A stretch of DNA of 64,000 bases from Prevotella sp. (GTDB lineage Bacteria; Bacteroidota; Bacteroidia; Bacteroidales; Bacteroidaceae), in NCBI GenBank assembly GCA_022782305.1, contig JALFPC010000054.1:1-64000 (forward strand), read 5' to 3'. Numbering within the stretch: the first letter of the stretch is position 1; each line of letters starts with the position of its first letter. The translations under genes were made by a program, and so were the position numbers. Below, one piece after another: positions 9,811 through 18,480 of the stretch. The notes below the pieces were generated by a model. The model saw only the letters and a program-made list of their open reading frames with translations. It made no database searches and was not told the DNA's origin.

Positions 9811-10704
9811 TTATCCGTTGTGGCTCTTGTCAAAGAGCTTGCGCTTTTCTTCGGCAGTCAGGCTGTCGTAGCCACTAAGCCGTATCTTGTCCAATATGCG
9901 GTCAATTTCTTCCTGGCGCTCCTTCTCGCGGCGCTTATACTCCCAGTCTTCCTGCTTGTCGGTTGGGGCAGGCTCATCGTGGTGGGAAGTGAAACGGGTT
10001 GTAAAAGACTTATTGAAGAATGAACCAAAGTCTATCTGCGGACGTCGGCGCCAATAACGCAGCAAGAAAAATCCAAAGAGCATGCCGCCAATGTGGGCCA
10101 TGTGGGCCACACCATCACTATAGGATGTATAGGCAGACACCAGTTCGATTACCACATAAATGGCCACAAACCATTTGGCCTTGATGGGTATGGGCAAGGG
10201 AAAGATTATTATGCGCTCTTCGGGATATAGCATGCCGAATGCAAGCAAGATGCCATATACGGCACCCGATGCTCCTATGGTGTTCCATGAGTTCAACTGG
10301 TAGGACAACTGCTGTCCGGCCAAGAATATATCGCCCATGGAGAAACCAGGATTCTGCGATTTAAGTGTAAAATAAAAATGCATCAACTGTGCCAGTTCCT
10401 GTATTACTCCCGCACCTATTCCGCACACCATATAGTAGGTCAGGAAACGCTTCTGTCCCAGGGTGCGCTCAATGACACATCCAAACATCCAAAGGGCAAA
10501 CATATTGAAGAAAAGGTGGGTGAATCCACCATGTAGAAACATGTATGTGAGGAACTGGAATACATGGAAATCATTTGCCATGAAGAAATGGAGACCGAAA
10601 GCCGAATTGAGATCTGCCCCAAGAACCTCAAAGATATAACCCGCCACAAATGCCAATACATTGATAATTAGCAGGTTTTTGGTTATCACAGGAATATTCC
10701 TCAT
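9811..10704 (-). CDS. Rhomboid family intramembrane serine protease
   Basis: HGGFTHLFFNMFALWMFG, GASGAVYGILLAFG (catalytic Ser), HMAHIGGMLFGF (catalytic His). Confidence 0.92.
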   Translation of the reverse strand: MRNIPVITKNLLIINVLAFVAGYIFEVLGADLNSAFGLHFFMANDFHVFQFLTYMFLHGGFTHLFFNMFALWMFGCVIERTLGQKRFLTYYMVCGIGAGVIQELAQLMHFYFTLKSQNPGFSMGDIFLAGQQLSYQLNSWNTIGASGAVYGILLAFGMLYPEERIIIFPLPIPIKAKWFVAIYVVIELVSAYTSYSDGVAHMAHIGGMLFGFFLLRYWRRRPQIDFGSFFNKSFTTRFTSHHDEPAPTDKQEDWEYKRREKERQEEIDRILDKIRLSGYDSLTAEEKRKLFDKSHNG

Positions 10705-10838
10705 ACGTATATATCTGATTGTAAGTGATTACTAACTCGTTTAGAGCGCAAAATTACTAAAAATCCCGTCAAAAAACACAATTATAAGGCTTTAGAGAGT
10801 TATTTTTTATCAAAATCATCTTTTTTTTGAGTTTTTTG

Positions 10839-10869
10839 TTTGTTTTCTTATTTGTTTGCGCTATATTTG
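10839..10869 (+). promoter_or_regulatory. Bacteroidetes sigma-ABfr-type promoter for HU
   Basis: TTTG (10839-10842), 19 nt, TATATTTG (10862-10869): exact TTTG-N19-TAnnTTTG. Confidence 0.8.
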
Positions 10870-10931
10870 CGAAAGAAAACTGTGAATATTATCTTTATCA
10901 TACATTAATAACAAACAAAAAAAACAGAATT

Positions 10932-11204
10932 ATGAACAAGACAGAATTAATCGACAAGATTGCAGCTGGTTCTGGTCTGGCCAAGACAGATGCCAAGAAA
11001 GCTCTCGACGCTACTCTGATAGCCATCAAGGATGCTCTTGCTGCTGGTGACAAGATTGCATTGGTAGGCTTTGGCACATTCAGCGTTTCTGAGCGCCCAG
11101 CCCGTGAGGGTGTCAACCCTGCTACAAAGGAGAAGATGCAGATTGCAGCCAAGAAGGTGGCCAAGTTTAAGGCTGGTGCCGAATTGGCAGATGCACTGAA
11201 CTAA
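10932..11204 (+). CDS. HU-family DNA-binding protein
   Basis: MNKTELIDKIAAGSGLAKTDAKKALDA...GFGTFSVSERPAREGVNPATKEKMQIAAKKVAKFKAGAEL. The ORF-track start at 10827 lies upstream of the promoter and is rejected. Confidence 0.95.
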   Translation: MNKTELIDKIAAGSGLAKTDAKKALDATLIAIKDALAAGDKIALVGFGTFSVSERPAREGVNPATKEKMQIAAKKVAKFKAGAELADALN

Positions 11205-11226
11205 TGTAAATATTTCAGACAATATA

Positions 11227-11262
11227 ACAAGGGTGTGCCAATGGTTATTGGCACACCCTTGT
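11227..11262 (+). terminator. Strong hairpin terminator of HU
   Basis: Perfect 16-bp stem ACAAGGGTGTGCCAAT / ATTGGCACACCCTTGT with GGTT loop, followed by TTATTTACTTATT. Confidence 0.9.
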
Positions 11263-11330
11263 TTATTTACTTATTGTGCATAGGATGCTATGTCTTATGA
11301 TATGGTGCGGCGAGATACCACACCTCATTA

Positions 11331-12134
11331 TCATGGCTGCTTGCCGATATAAGCAAGAATACCACCATCTACATAGAGGATATGGCCATTTACGAAGTCG
11401 GAAGCATCTGAAGCAAGGAACACGGCTGGTCCCATCAGGTCTTCAGGAGTACCCCAGCGTGCTGCCGGTGTCTTGGCAATGATGAAACGGTCGAAAGGAT
11501 GACGGCTGCCGTCTGGTTGAATTTCGCGCAGAGGAGCTGTCTGTGGTGTGGCGATATAGCCTGGACCTATACCATTGCACTGTATGTTATGCTCACCAAA
11601 TTCTGAGCAGATATTGCGTGTAAGCATTTTGAGACCACCCTTGGCAGCTGCGTATGCAGACACTGTCTCGCGGCCAAGCTCGCTCATCATCGAACATACA
11701 TTAATTATCTTGCCATGACCCTTCTTGATCATGCCTGGGATGACAGCCTTAGACATGATGAATGGTGCATTGAGGTCTATATCGATGACCTGCTTAAATT
11801 CCTCTACACTCATCTCTGTCATGGGAATGCGCTTGATGATACCGGCATTGTTTACAAGGATGTCTATCACGCCGAGTTCTTTCTCGATGTCGGCAACCAT
11901 GGCCTTGACATCCTCTTCCTTGGTCACATCGCAGATGTAACCCCTGGCATCTATGCCCTTGGCCTTATAGTCTGACAAAGCCTGCTCGAGATGGTGCTCG
12001 CTGCGGCAGTTGAATGCAATCTTTGCTCCTGCCTGGGCAAAAGCCTCAGCCATTGCGAAACCTATTCCATAGGCAGCTCCTGTTACCAATGCCACCTTCC
12101 CTTCAAGGGAGAATTTCTTTGAAAATGTATCCAT
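11331..12134 (-). CDS. kduD: SDR oxidoreductase, 2-dehydro-3-deoxy-D-gluconate 5-dehydrogenase type (KduD)
   Basis: KFSLEGKVALVTGAAYGIGFAMAEA, NNAGII, SAYAAAKGG; paired with kduI. Start set at MDTFSKKFSLEGK. Confidence 0.85.
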   Translation of the reverse strand: MDTFSKKFSLEGKVALVTGAAYGIGFAMAEAFAQAGAKIAFNCRSEHHLEQALSDYKAKGIDARGYICDVTKEEDVKAMVADIEKELGVIDILVNNAGIIKRIPMTEMSVEEFKQVIDIDLNAPFIMSKAVIPGMIKKGHGKIINVCSMMSELGRETVSAYAAAKGGLKMLTRNICSEFGEHNIQCNGIGPGYIATPQTAPLREIQPDGSRHPFDRFIIAKTPAARWGTPEDLMGPAVFLASDASDFVNGHILYVDGGILAYIGKQP

Positions 12135-12238
12135 AATAATGATGTTGTTAGTATTATTTATTGTCTTAAACGTTTTTCTCAACATTAATTCTTCTGCCCA
12201 GATGAAAACTTATAACCAGATGTATGCGGCATGCAGCG

Positions 12239-13099
12239 CTATCTGATGTCGGTGATGGCATAAAAATCTTGGTCGCCATAGTCAAGGTTCTCTCCTCCCA
12301 TACCCCAAATAAAGGTATAGTTATGGGTAGCAGCAGCGCTGTGTATGCTCCACTCTGGCGAGAGCACGGCCTGACGGTTGTGCATCCATATATGTCTGGT
12401 CTCATTTATCTCGCCCATGAAATGACATACTGCCTGGTCTTCGGGCAACTCGAAATAGAAATAAGCTTCCATACGACGACTGTGCACATGTGCAGGCATG
12501 GTGTTCCATACACTGCCAGGCATGAGTTCTGTCATGCCCATCTGCAACTGACATGTGGGGATGACCTGCGAAACGAGCATCTTGTTGATATTGCGCTCAT
12601 TGCTCATCTCCAACTCACCCATGTGGGCCACAATGGCATCGGCCTTGGTTATCTTGGCACATGGATAGGAAGTGTGGGCAGTGGTACTGTTAAAATAGAA
12701 CATGGCTGGATGGGATGCATCACGGCTGGCAAAGGTCACATGGCGGTCGCCACGACCTACATACAAGGCCTCTTTTACTCCTATCACGTATTGGGTGTCG
12801 CCAACGGTCACCACTCCTTCACCCTCACCCACATTGAAAATACCCAACTCGCGGCGAGTAGTGAAGAAATCAGACTTAAGAGGATCTATGGCTTCAAGAA
12901 GCAGGGTTTCAGCCACTGGTTTGGCTCCTCCCACCACCATACGGTCATACATACTATATACCATATTGACCTCATCATCCACAAAGAGAGTGGAGATAAG
13001 AAATTCCTTGCGCAGTCGCGATGTGTCGTAATGCTTGGCATCTTCGGGATGTGAAGAGTACCTGATTTCGTAATTCGTTTTCATATCGTTTGTTTTCAA
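12239..13099 (-). CDS. kduI: 5-dehydro-4-deoxy-D-glucuronate isomerase (KduI)
   Basis: MKTNYEIRYSSHPEDAKHYDTSRLR..., TELMPGSVWNTMPAHVHSRRMEAYFYFELPE. Confidence 0.93.
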   Translation of the reverse strand: MKTNDMKTNYEIRYSSHPEDAKHYDTSRLRKEFLISTLFVDDEVNMVYSMYDRMVVGGAKPVAETLLLEAIDPLKSDFFTTRRELGIFNVGEGEGVVTVGDTQYVIGVKEALYVGRGDRHVTFASRDASHPAMFYFNSTTAHTSYPCAKITKADAIVAHMGELEMSNERNINKMLVSQVIPTCQLQMGMTELMPGSVWNTMPAHVHSRRMEAYFYFELPEDQAVCHFMGEINETRHIWMHNRQAVLSPEWSIHSAAATHNYTFIWGMGGENLDYGDQDFYAITDIR

Positions 13100-13213
13100 A
13101 TCATAAAGATGACTCCTTATTGTTCCACAAAGATAATGTAAATCATGGGGATTACAAAATAATATTGGGTTATTTTATGAATTTTAAAGATTTGGCTGCC
13201 AAATCAGACACAA

Positions 13214-13257
13214 ACAAAGCGATGACAACAGAATAACCTCTGATGTCATCGCTTTGT
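13214..13257 (-). terminator. Hairpin terminator downstream of tRNA-Gln
   Basis: Perfect 14-bp inverted repeat ACAAAGCGATGACA / TGTCATCGCTTTGT, 16-nt loop, beginning at the last nucleotide of the tRNA CCA end. Confidence 0.75.
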
Positions 13258-13330
13258 GGTTGGACCAACGGGACTCGAACCCATAATGACAGAACCAAAA
13301 CCTGTAGTGTTACCATTACACCATGGTCCA
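13257..13330 (-). tRNA. tRNA-Gln (anticodon UUG) with encoded CCA
   Basis: Minus strand TGGACCA-TG-GTGT-AATGGTA-ACAC-T-ACAGG-TTTTGGT-TCTGT-CATT-ATGGG-TTCGAGT-CCCGT-TGGTCCA-A-CCA folds as a full cloverleaf; loop TTTTGGT gives anticodon TTG. Confidence 0.95.
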
Positions 13331-13418
13331 ATCCTCAATTTGGTTGCAAAGGTAACAATAAATTAACTAACAACCAAATTTTTGACCTATTATTTTTCAA
13401 CTTATAGTGGCATCGTGC

Positions 13419-14717
13419 TTATCTCACGGTTATGAGATAGTAATTCTTCTTGCCTCTCTGCACGAGGAGATATTTTCCGTCGATGAGATCGTCGGCAGAG
13501 ATAGCACGATCGAAAGCGGCCAGTTTCTCCTTATTTATAGACACTCCACCGCCCTGTACGAGCTTGCGCATCTCTCCCTTGCTGGCAAACACCTGGGCGG
13601 CCTGGGTGAAGAGGTCCACAGCTGGCTGTCCCAATTGGTCTTTGGATATCTCAAACTGGGGCACACCCTCGAAGATGTCGAGCAGAGTCTGCTCATCCAG
13701 TTTCATCAAACTATCTTTGGTAGACTTGCCAAAGAGAATATTGCTGGCTTCTATAGCCATGTCGAGAGCCTCACGAGAGTGTACAAGGATGGTAACCTCT
13801 TCTGCCAGACGCTTCTGCAATACGCGACGACCAGGATCCTGCTGATGCTCGGCAATGAGAGCATCAATGGTCTCCTTGTCGAGACTTGTAAAAATCTTGA
13901 TATAGCGGGCAGCGTCGTCGTCGCTGACATTGAGCCAGAACTGATAGAACTTGTAAGGAGTGGTGCGCTTGGGGTCGAGCCAGATATTGCCACTCTCGGT
14001 CTTACCGAATTTCTTGCCGTCGGCCTTGGTGATAAGCGGACACGTAAGAGCAAAGGTCTCAACATCATTGCCCAGAGTGCGGCGGATGAGTTCGGTGCCC
14101 GTGGTCATATTACCCCACTGGTCATTGCCACCCAACTGCAACTTGCACCCCTTGTTTTTGTAGAGATAAAGGAAGTCGTAGCCCTGGAGCAATTGGTATG
14201 TGAACTCAGTGAATGAAAGTCCATCGCGCGCTGTTCCGTTGAGTCGCTGCTGCACACTCTCCTTAGCCATCATGTAATTGACGGTTATATGCTTGCCCAC
14301 CTCACGTGCGAAATCAAGGAATGTGAAATCCTTCATCCAGTCGTAGTTGTTGACCATCTCGGCAGCATTGGGTTCATTGCCGTCAAAATCAAGAAATTTG
14401 GCCACTTGCTGCTTAATACATTCCTGATTGTGGCGCAGGGTTTCATCGTTGAGCAGGTTTCGCTCTTGACTCTTTCCTGATGGGTCGCCAATCATGCCTG
14501 TGGCACCACCCACGAGAATGATGGGCTTATGTCCGCAATGTTGCAGATGGCGCAGCATCATGATGCCGCAGAGATGACCTATATGTAATGAGTCTGCGGT
14601 GGGGTCGGTGCCGAGATAAGCTGTAACCATCTCTTTTTGGAGCAGTTCCTCTGTACCCGGCATGATCTGTGCCAACATACCCCTCCACTTGAGTTCTTCT
14701 ACAAAATTCTTTTTCAT
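13419..14717 (-). CDS. tyrS: Tyrosyl-tRNA synthetase
   Basis: [51 protein letters not shown] (KMSKS-type), C-terminal S4-like domain. Confidence 0.97.
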   Translation of the reverse strand: MKKNFVEELKWRGMLAQIMPGTEELLQKEMVTAYLGTDPTADSLHIGHLCGIMMLRHLQHCGHKPIILVGGATGMIGDPSGKSQERNLLNDETLRHNQECIKQQVAKFLDFDGNEPNAAEMVNNYDWMKDFTFLDFAREVGKHITVNYMMAKESVQQRLNGTARDGLSFTEFTYQLLQGYDFLYLYKNKGCKLQLGGNDQWGNMTTGTELIRRTLGNDVETFALTCPLITKADGKKFGKTESGNIWLDPKRTTPYKFYQFWLNVSDDDAARYIKIFTSLDKETIDALIAEHQQDPGRRVLQKRLAEEVTILVHSREALDMAIEASNILFGKSTKDSLMKLDEQTLLDIFEGVPQFEISKDQLGQPAVDLFTQAAQVFASKGEMRKLVQGGGVSINKEKLAAFDRAISADDLIDGKYLLVQRGKKNYYLITVR

Positions 14718-14784
14718 AATATCGTTGTTTATGATTAGTGAGTACTTGTTATTTGGATTTCACATAACTTGGCGGTCATTAGGG

Positions 14785-15024
14785 TCAAGGCACGGGGTCA
14801 TAGCCGCTGCCTCCCCAGGGATGGCATCTGAACAATCTCTTGATGCCCAACCACAACCCTTTTATTGGTCCATGTTTCAATATTGCCTGACGAGCATATT
14901 CCGAGCAAGTAGGTGTATATCTGCATGATGGCGGTGTGAGCGGAGATATGACCCGCTGATAAAACAGTATGGGCACACATAACAACTTGGCCAACAAGGA
15001 TGACAGAAATCTCAATACTTTCAT
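14785..15024 (-). CDS. yidD: Membrane protein insertion efficiency factor YidD
   Basis: [60 protein letters not shown]. Confidence 0.95.
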   Translation of the reverse strand: MKVLRFLSSLLAKLLCVPILFYQRVISPLTPPSCRYTPTCSEYARQAILKHGPIKGLWLGIKRLFRCHPWGGSGYDPVP

Positions 15025-15422
15025 AGCCTTTCAATCAGACGTCCCAGGATATTGCCCATCACATCAGCCACCTGACGAGTTTCATAAAGATGATCTGCCT
15101 GCCAAATAAACGTGACCGCGAGGGTCATTCCCTCATGATTTGCCATGGCCTCTACCAATGGCCGTTTGGCCAGGCGATATGATTCTCTTACCTGGCGTTT
15201 CACCCTATTGCGCTTCACTGCCCGCTTGAAATGGCGCTTAGGCACGCTGACCATTATCTGTACAGGTGCCATGTCGGCATGGCGCTCGGTGAGCATGTAT
15301 ACAGCCCTGAGAGGAAATGCGGCGAGAGACTTGCTCTTGCCACCACTAAAGAGAGTTTCTATGAGCTTGCGACTCACTATCCTCTCATCCTTTCCGAATG
15401 AATTATTCCCAGGGTGTGACAT
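15021..15422 (-). CDS. rnpA: Ribonuclease P protein component
   Basis: FPLRAVYML...[27 protein letters not shown] (RNR motif). Confidence 0.93.
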   Translation of the reverse strand: MSHPGNNSFGKDERIVSRKLIETLFSGGKSKSLAAFPLRAVYMLTERHADMAPVQIMVSVPKRHFKRAVKRNRVKRQVRESYRLAKRPLVEAMANHEGMTLAVTFIWQADHLYETRQVADVMGNILGRLIERL

Positions 15423-15457
15423 AAAGCTTTATACAAATAAGGTGTCAAGACCCTTTC

Positions 15458-16207
15458 TTATTCCTCATTCATCAGCAGATAATGCTGGAGGGCACCAGTC
15501 ATTGACGGATATTTGTCACTAGGTGCTTCGAGGTCGAGACGCAAACCAGCATCTCTTACTGCCTTGGCTGTGGAGGGACCGAAAGTGGCTATGGCTATCT
15601 TGCCCTGATCGAAATTAGGGAAATTCTTGATAAGAGAGTTCACCCCTGCCGGACTAAAGAATACCAGCATATCGTAATCGAATGTGGCCACCTCCTCTTC
15701 AGTAAAATCATTGCTAACTGTGCGATACATCACACACTCACGGTGGTTAAGCTTCTTGGAGTCGAGCATATTGCTCAACGAATCATTATGAACATCGCTC
15801 ATCGGTACAAGATAGCGCTCCGTCTTGTGTTTTACCATAAGGGGCACAAGATCTTCAATCTTGCCTGTATCACCAAAGAAAACCTTACGCTTACGATATT
15901 GCACATATTTCTGGATATACAGAGAGATAGTCTCTGTGATGCAGAAATACTTAAGATCTTCAGGGATGGTAACCCTCAGTTCCTTGGCCAACTTGAAGAA
16001 ATTATCGATGGCATGCCTTGAAGTAAATACTATGGCAGTATAATCGGATATGTTTACTTTCTGCTGGCGAAACTCTTTTGAAGTCAAACCTTCAACCTTT
16101 ATGAAAGGTCTGAAAACCAATTCAACATCAAATCTCGACGCAATGTCAAAATATGGTGACTTCTCACTTGCGGGTTTGGGCTGGGATACCAGAATCTTTT
16201 TTACCAT
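15458..16207 (-). CDS. hemD: Uroporphyrinogen-III synthase (HemD)
   Basis: Two-lobed HemD pattern (VNISDYTAIVFTSRHAIDNFF, DMLVFFSPAGVNSLIKNFP, IATFGPSTAKAVRDAGLRLDLEAP). Confidence 0.85.
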   Translation of the reverse strand: MVKKILVSQPKPASEKSPYFDIASRFDVELVFRPFIKVEGLTSKEFRQQKVNISDYTAIVFTSRHAIDNFFKLAKELRVTIPEDLKYFCITETISLYIQKYVQYRKRKVFFGDTGKIEDLVPLMVKHKTERYLVPMSDVHNDSLSNMLDSKKLNHRECVMYRTVSNDFTEEEVATFDYDMLVFFSPAGVNSLIKNFPNFDQGKIAIATFGPSTAKAVRDAGLRLDLEAPSDKYPSMTGALQHYLLMNEE

Positions 16208-16214
16208 TGATGTC

Positions 16215-17150
16215 CTAAAAAATTATTATCAGTTCGTTAGCAACTCTCTCCATGGCAAACCACAAGTATGCCAATGGCACTATTTCGAGGGCACAAAAGT
16301 ACAAAATAATTTGCAGAAAAAAGGTCGACTGCCTAAAAAAGATTGTATAATACTTATAAAATGTTAGTATTTTAACAATTACGAGTATAGATATTGAGCA
16401 AATGGCTACATTTTCCATGCATAATCCATAATATACCAACAGCAAGACTATAGGAAACAACAACACTCCAGCAAAGGATGTCAGGAAGAGTGAAACCCTT
16501 GACCATTGTAAATTTTTCTTCCACCCAAAGAAAACGGTATTTACTATTGACCCAATAAAAAACTTGGCAAGAAGATAGGCCAGACTCAATGCAAAATAGA
16601 TGGCAATGAGTTGATATTGGGAGTCGAGCCTGAAGGTGTCACCTACATAATTGACTGTAAGGGAAAAGAAGACAATGGCAGTCTGTAGGCATGTGAGCAT
16701 GGCAAGAAAGGCCTGAAACCAAATCTCTGTGGAGGTTTCACCCATCGAACCATATTCGTTGTGGGATATATAGAAATAACCTTTTACCTGCTTCACCACG
16801 AAACTCCATGAATTGGAGATGCAGACCACTGCTATGGCCAAACTCATAAGGAGCAGGATATTTAATGTGTTGTCTGCTCTCATGCTGTATTCCATCGGGT
16901 CGCCAGCCACACCAAATCCACCACTTTTAATTTCCGTATTGTACATGGAATCCGTGGAGAAGAAAGTATTGCGGTAATAGAGTGGCAGCGAGTCGGTGGT
17001 CTTGACCGTATCCTCAGTTATCATAATAGAATTCATGGTGGTCTTGACAGAATCCACTGTGACCCGTGCCTCATTATTTGACAACCTCAACACCGTATCA
17101 GGGTGCTGAGGTTGCATGATAGTATCTAATATGTTATACGCTTCAGACAT
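16215..17150 (-). CDS. DUF4271 integral membrane protein
   Basis: Multi-TM C-terminus after a Thr/Asp-rich N-terminus; location between metK and hemD. Confidence 0.75.
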   Translation of the reverse strand: MSEAYNILDTIMQPQHPDTVLRLSNNEARVTVDSVKTTMNSIMITEDTVKTTDSLPLYYRNTFFSTDSMYNTEIKSGGFGVAGDPMEYSMRADNTLNILLLMSLAIAVVCISNSWSFVVKQVKGYFYISHNEYGSMGETSTEIWFQAFLAMLTCLQTAIVFFSLTVNYVGDTFRLDSQYQLIAIYFALSLAYLLAKFFIGSIVNTVFFGWKKNLQWSRVSLFLTSFAGVLLFPIVLLLVYYGLCMENVAICSISILVIVKILTFYKYYTIFFRQSTFFLQIILYFCALEIVPLAYLWFAMERVANELIIIF

Positions 17151-18406
17151 TACAATCCAAATGCCTTCTTGATATCATCCACCCGATCGAGCTTCTCCCA
17201 AGTGAAGAGTTCCACACTGATGGTTTTGGATTCGTGGTAATGACTGACAAATGTCTTTTCAACAGTCTCGCACCTGCGACCCACATGTCCATAGGCAGCG
17301 GTCTCAGAATACATCGGCTGGCGCAATTTGAGTGATCTTTCGATAGCTTTGGGGCGCAGGTCAAAAAGAGCGTCTATCTTGGCGGCAATTTCTGCATCGG
17401 TCATATTGACATTGCTTCTGCCATAGGTATTTACATAGATATTCATGGGGCGGGCCATGCCGATGGCGTAACTAACCTGCACAAGCATCTCGTCTGCAAC
17501 ACCAGCAGCCACCATATTCTTGGCTATGTGACGGGCGGCATAGGCAGCCGAACGGTCTACCTTGCTTGAGTCCTTTCCAGAGAAAGCACCACCACCATGA
17601 GCACCCTTGCCACCATAGGTATCTACAATAATCTTTCTGCCCGTAAGCCCAGTATCACCATGAGGACCACCAATTACAAACTTACCTGTGGGGTTTACAT
17701 AATATTTGATATCGTCATGGAAAAGGGCGAGCACACTTTCGGAATGCAACTGCTCTTTCACCCTTGGCATGAGAATATTGATAACATCGTCCTTAATCCG
17801 GGCCTGCATGGCCTCGTCGGAGGCAAATTCATCATGCTGTGTGGAAACTACGATGGTGTCTATGCGCTCAGGGATGTTATCGTCGCTATACTGCACTGTC
17901 ACCTGACTCTTTGAGTCTGGTCGCAGATAGGTCATCACCTTGCCTTCTTTGCGTATGTCGGCAAGTGTCTTCATGATGAGATGAGCTAAGTCTATGGCCA
18001 CAGGCATATAATTCTCTGTTTCTGTGGTAGCATAACCAAACATCATTCCTTGGTCGCCAGCACCCTGATCATCATTGGTACCATTGTCTACACCGCGGTT
18101 TATATCGGCACTTTGCTCATGGATGGCAGTGAGCACACCACAAGAATTGCCGTCGAAATGATAGTCTGGTTTGGTATAGCCTATCTCATTGATCTTTTTT
18201 CGGGCTATGGTCTGCAGATCAATATATTCGCTGCTTCGCACTTCACCCATTATCACTACCTGACCTGTGGTCACGAAGGTTTCGCAAGCCACACGCGCAT
18301 TTTCGTCATAAGCCAAGAATTGGTCTAAGATGGCGTCTGAGATCTGATCTGCCACCTTGTCGGGATGTCCTTCAGAAACTGATTCTGATGAGAAGAGGTA
18401 TGACAT
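17150..18406 (-). CDS. metK: S-adenosylmethionine synthetase
   Basis: [61 protein letters not shown]. Confidence 0.98.
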   Translation of the reverse strand: MSYLFSSESVSEGHPDKVADQISDAILDQFLAYDENARVACETFVTTGQVVIMGEVRSSEYIDLQTIARKKINEIGYTKPDYHFDGNSCGVLTAIHEQSADINRGVDNGTNDDQGAGDQGMMFGYATTETENYMPVAIDLAHLIMKTLADIRKEGKVMTYLRPDSKSQVTVQYSDDNIPERIDTIVVSTQHDEFASDEAMQARIKDDVINILMPRVKEQLHSESVLALFHDDIKYYVNPTGKFVIGGPHGDTGLTGRKIIVDTYGGKGAHGGGAFSGKDSSKVDRSAAYAARHIAKNMVAAGVADEMLVQVSYAIGMARPMNIYVNTYGRSNVNMTDAEIAAKIDALFDLRPKAIERSLKLRQPMYSETAAYGHVGRRCETVEKTFVSHYHESKTISVELFTWEKLDRVDDIKKAFGL

Positions 18407-18480
18407 AAATCAATGTATGTTATATTTTAATATATGTATAGTGCAGTATATAAGCATTGTGCAGCAGGTGCTGCCGAGGA

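Noticed and set aside
12224-13054. 276-aa plus-strand ORF
   Set aside because: Antisense shadow of kduI, which has clear family motifs.
13407-14216. 269-aa plus-strand ORF
   Set aside because: Antisense shadow of tyrS.
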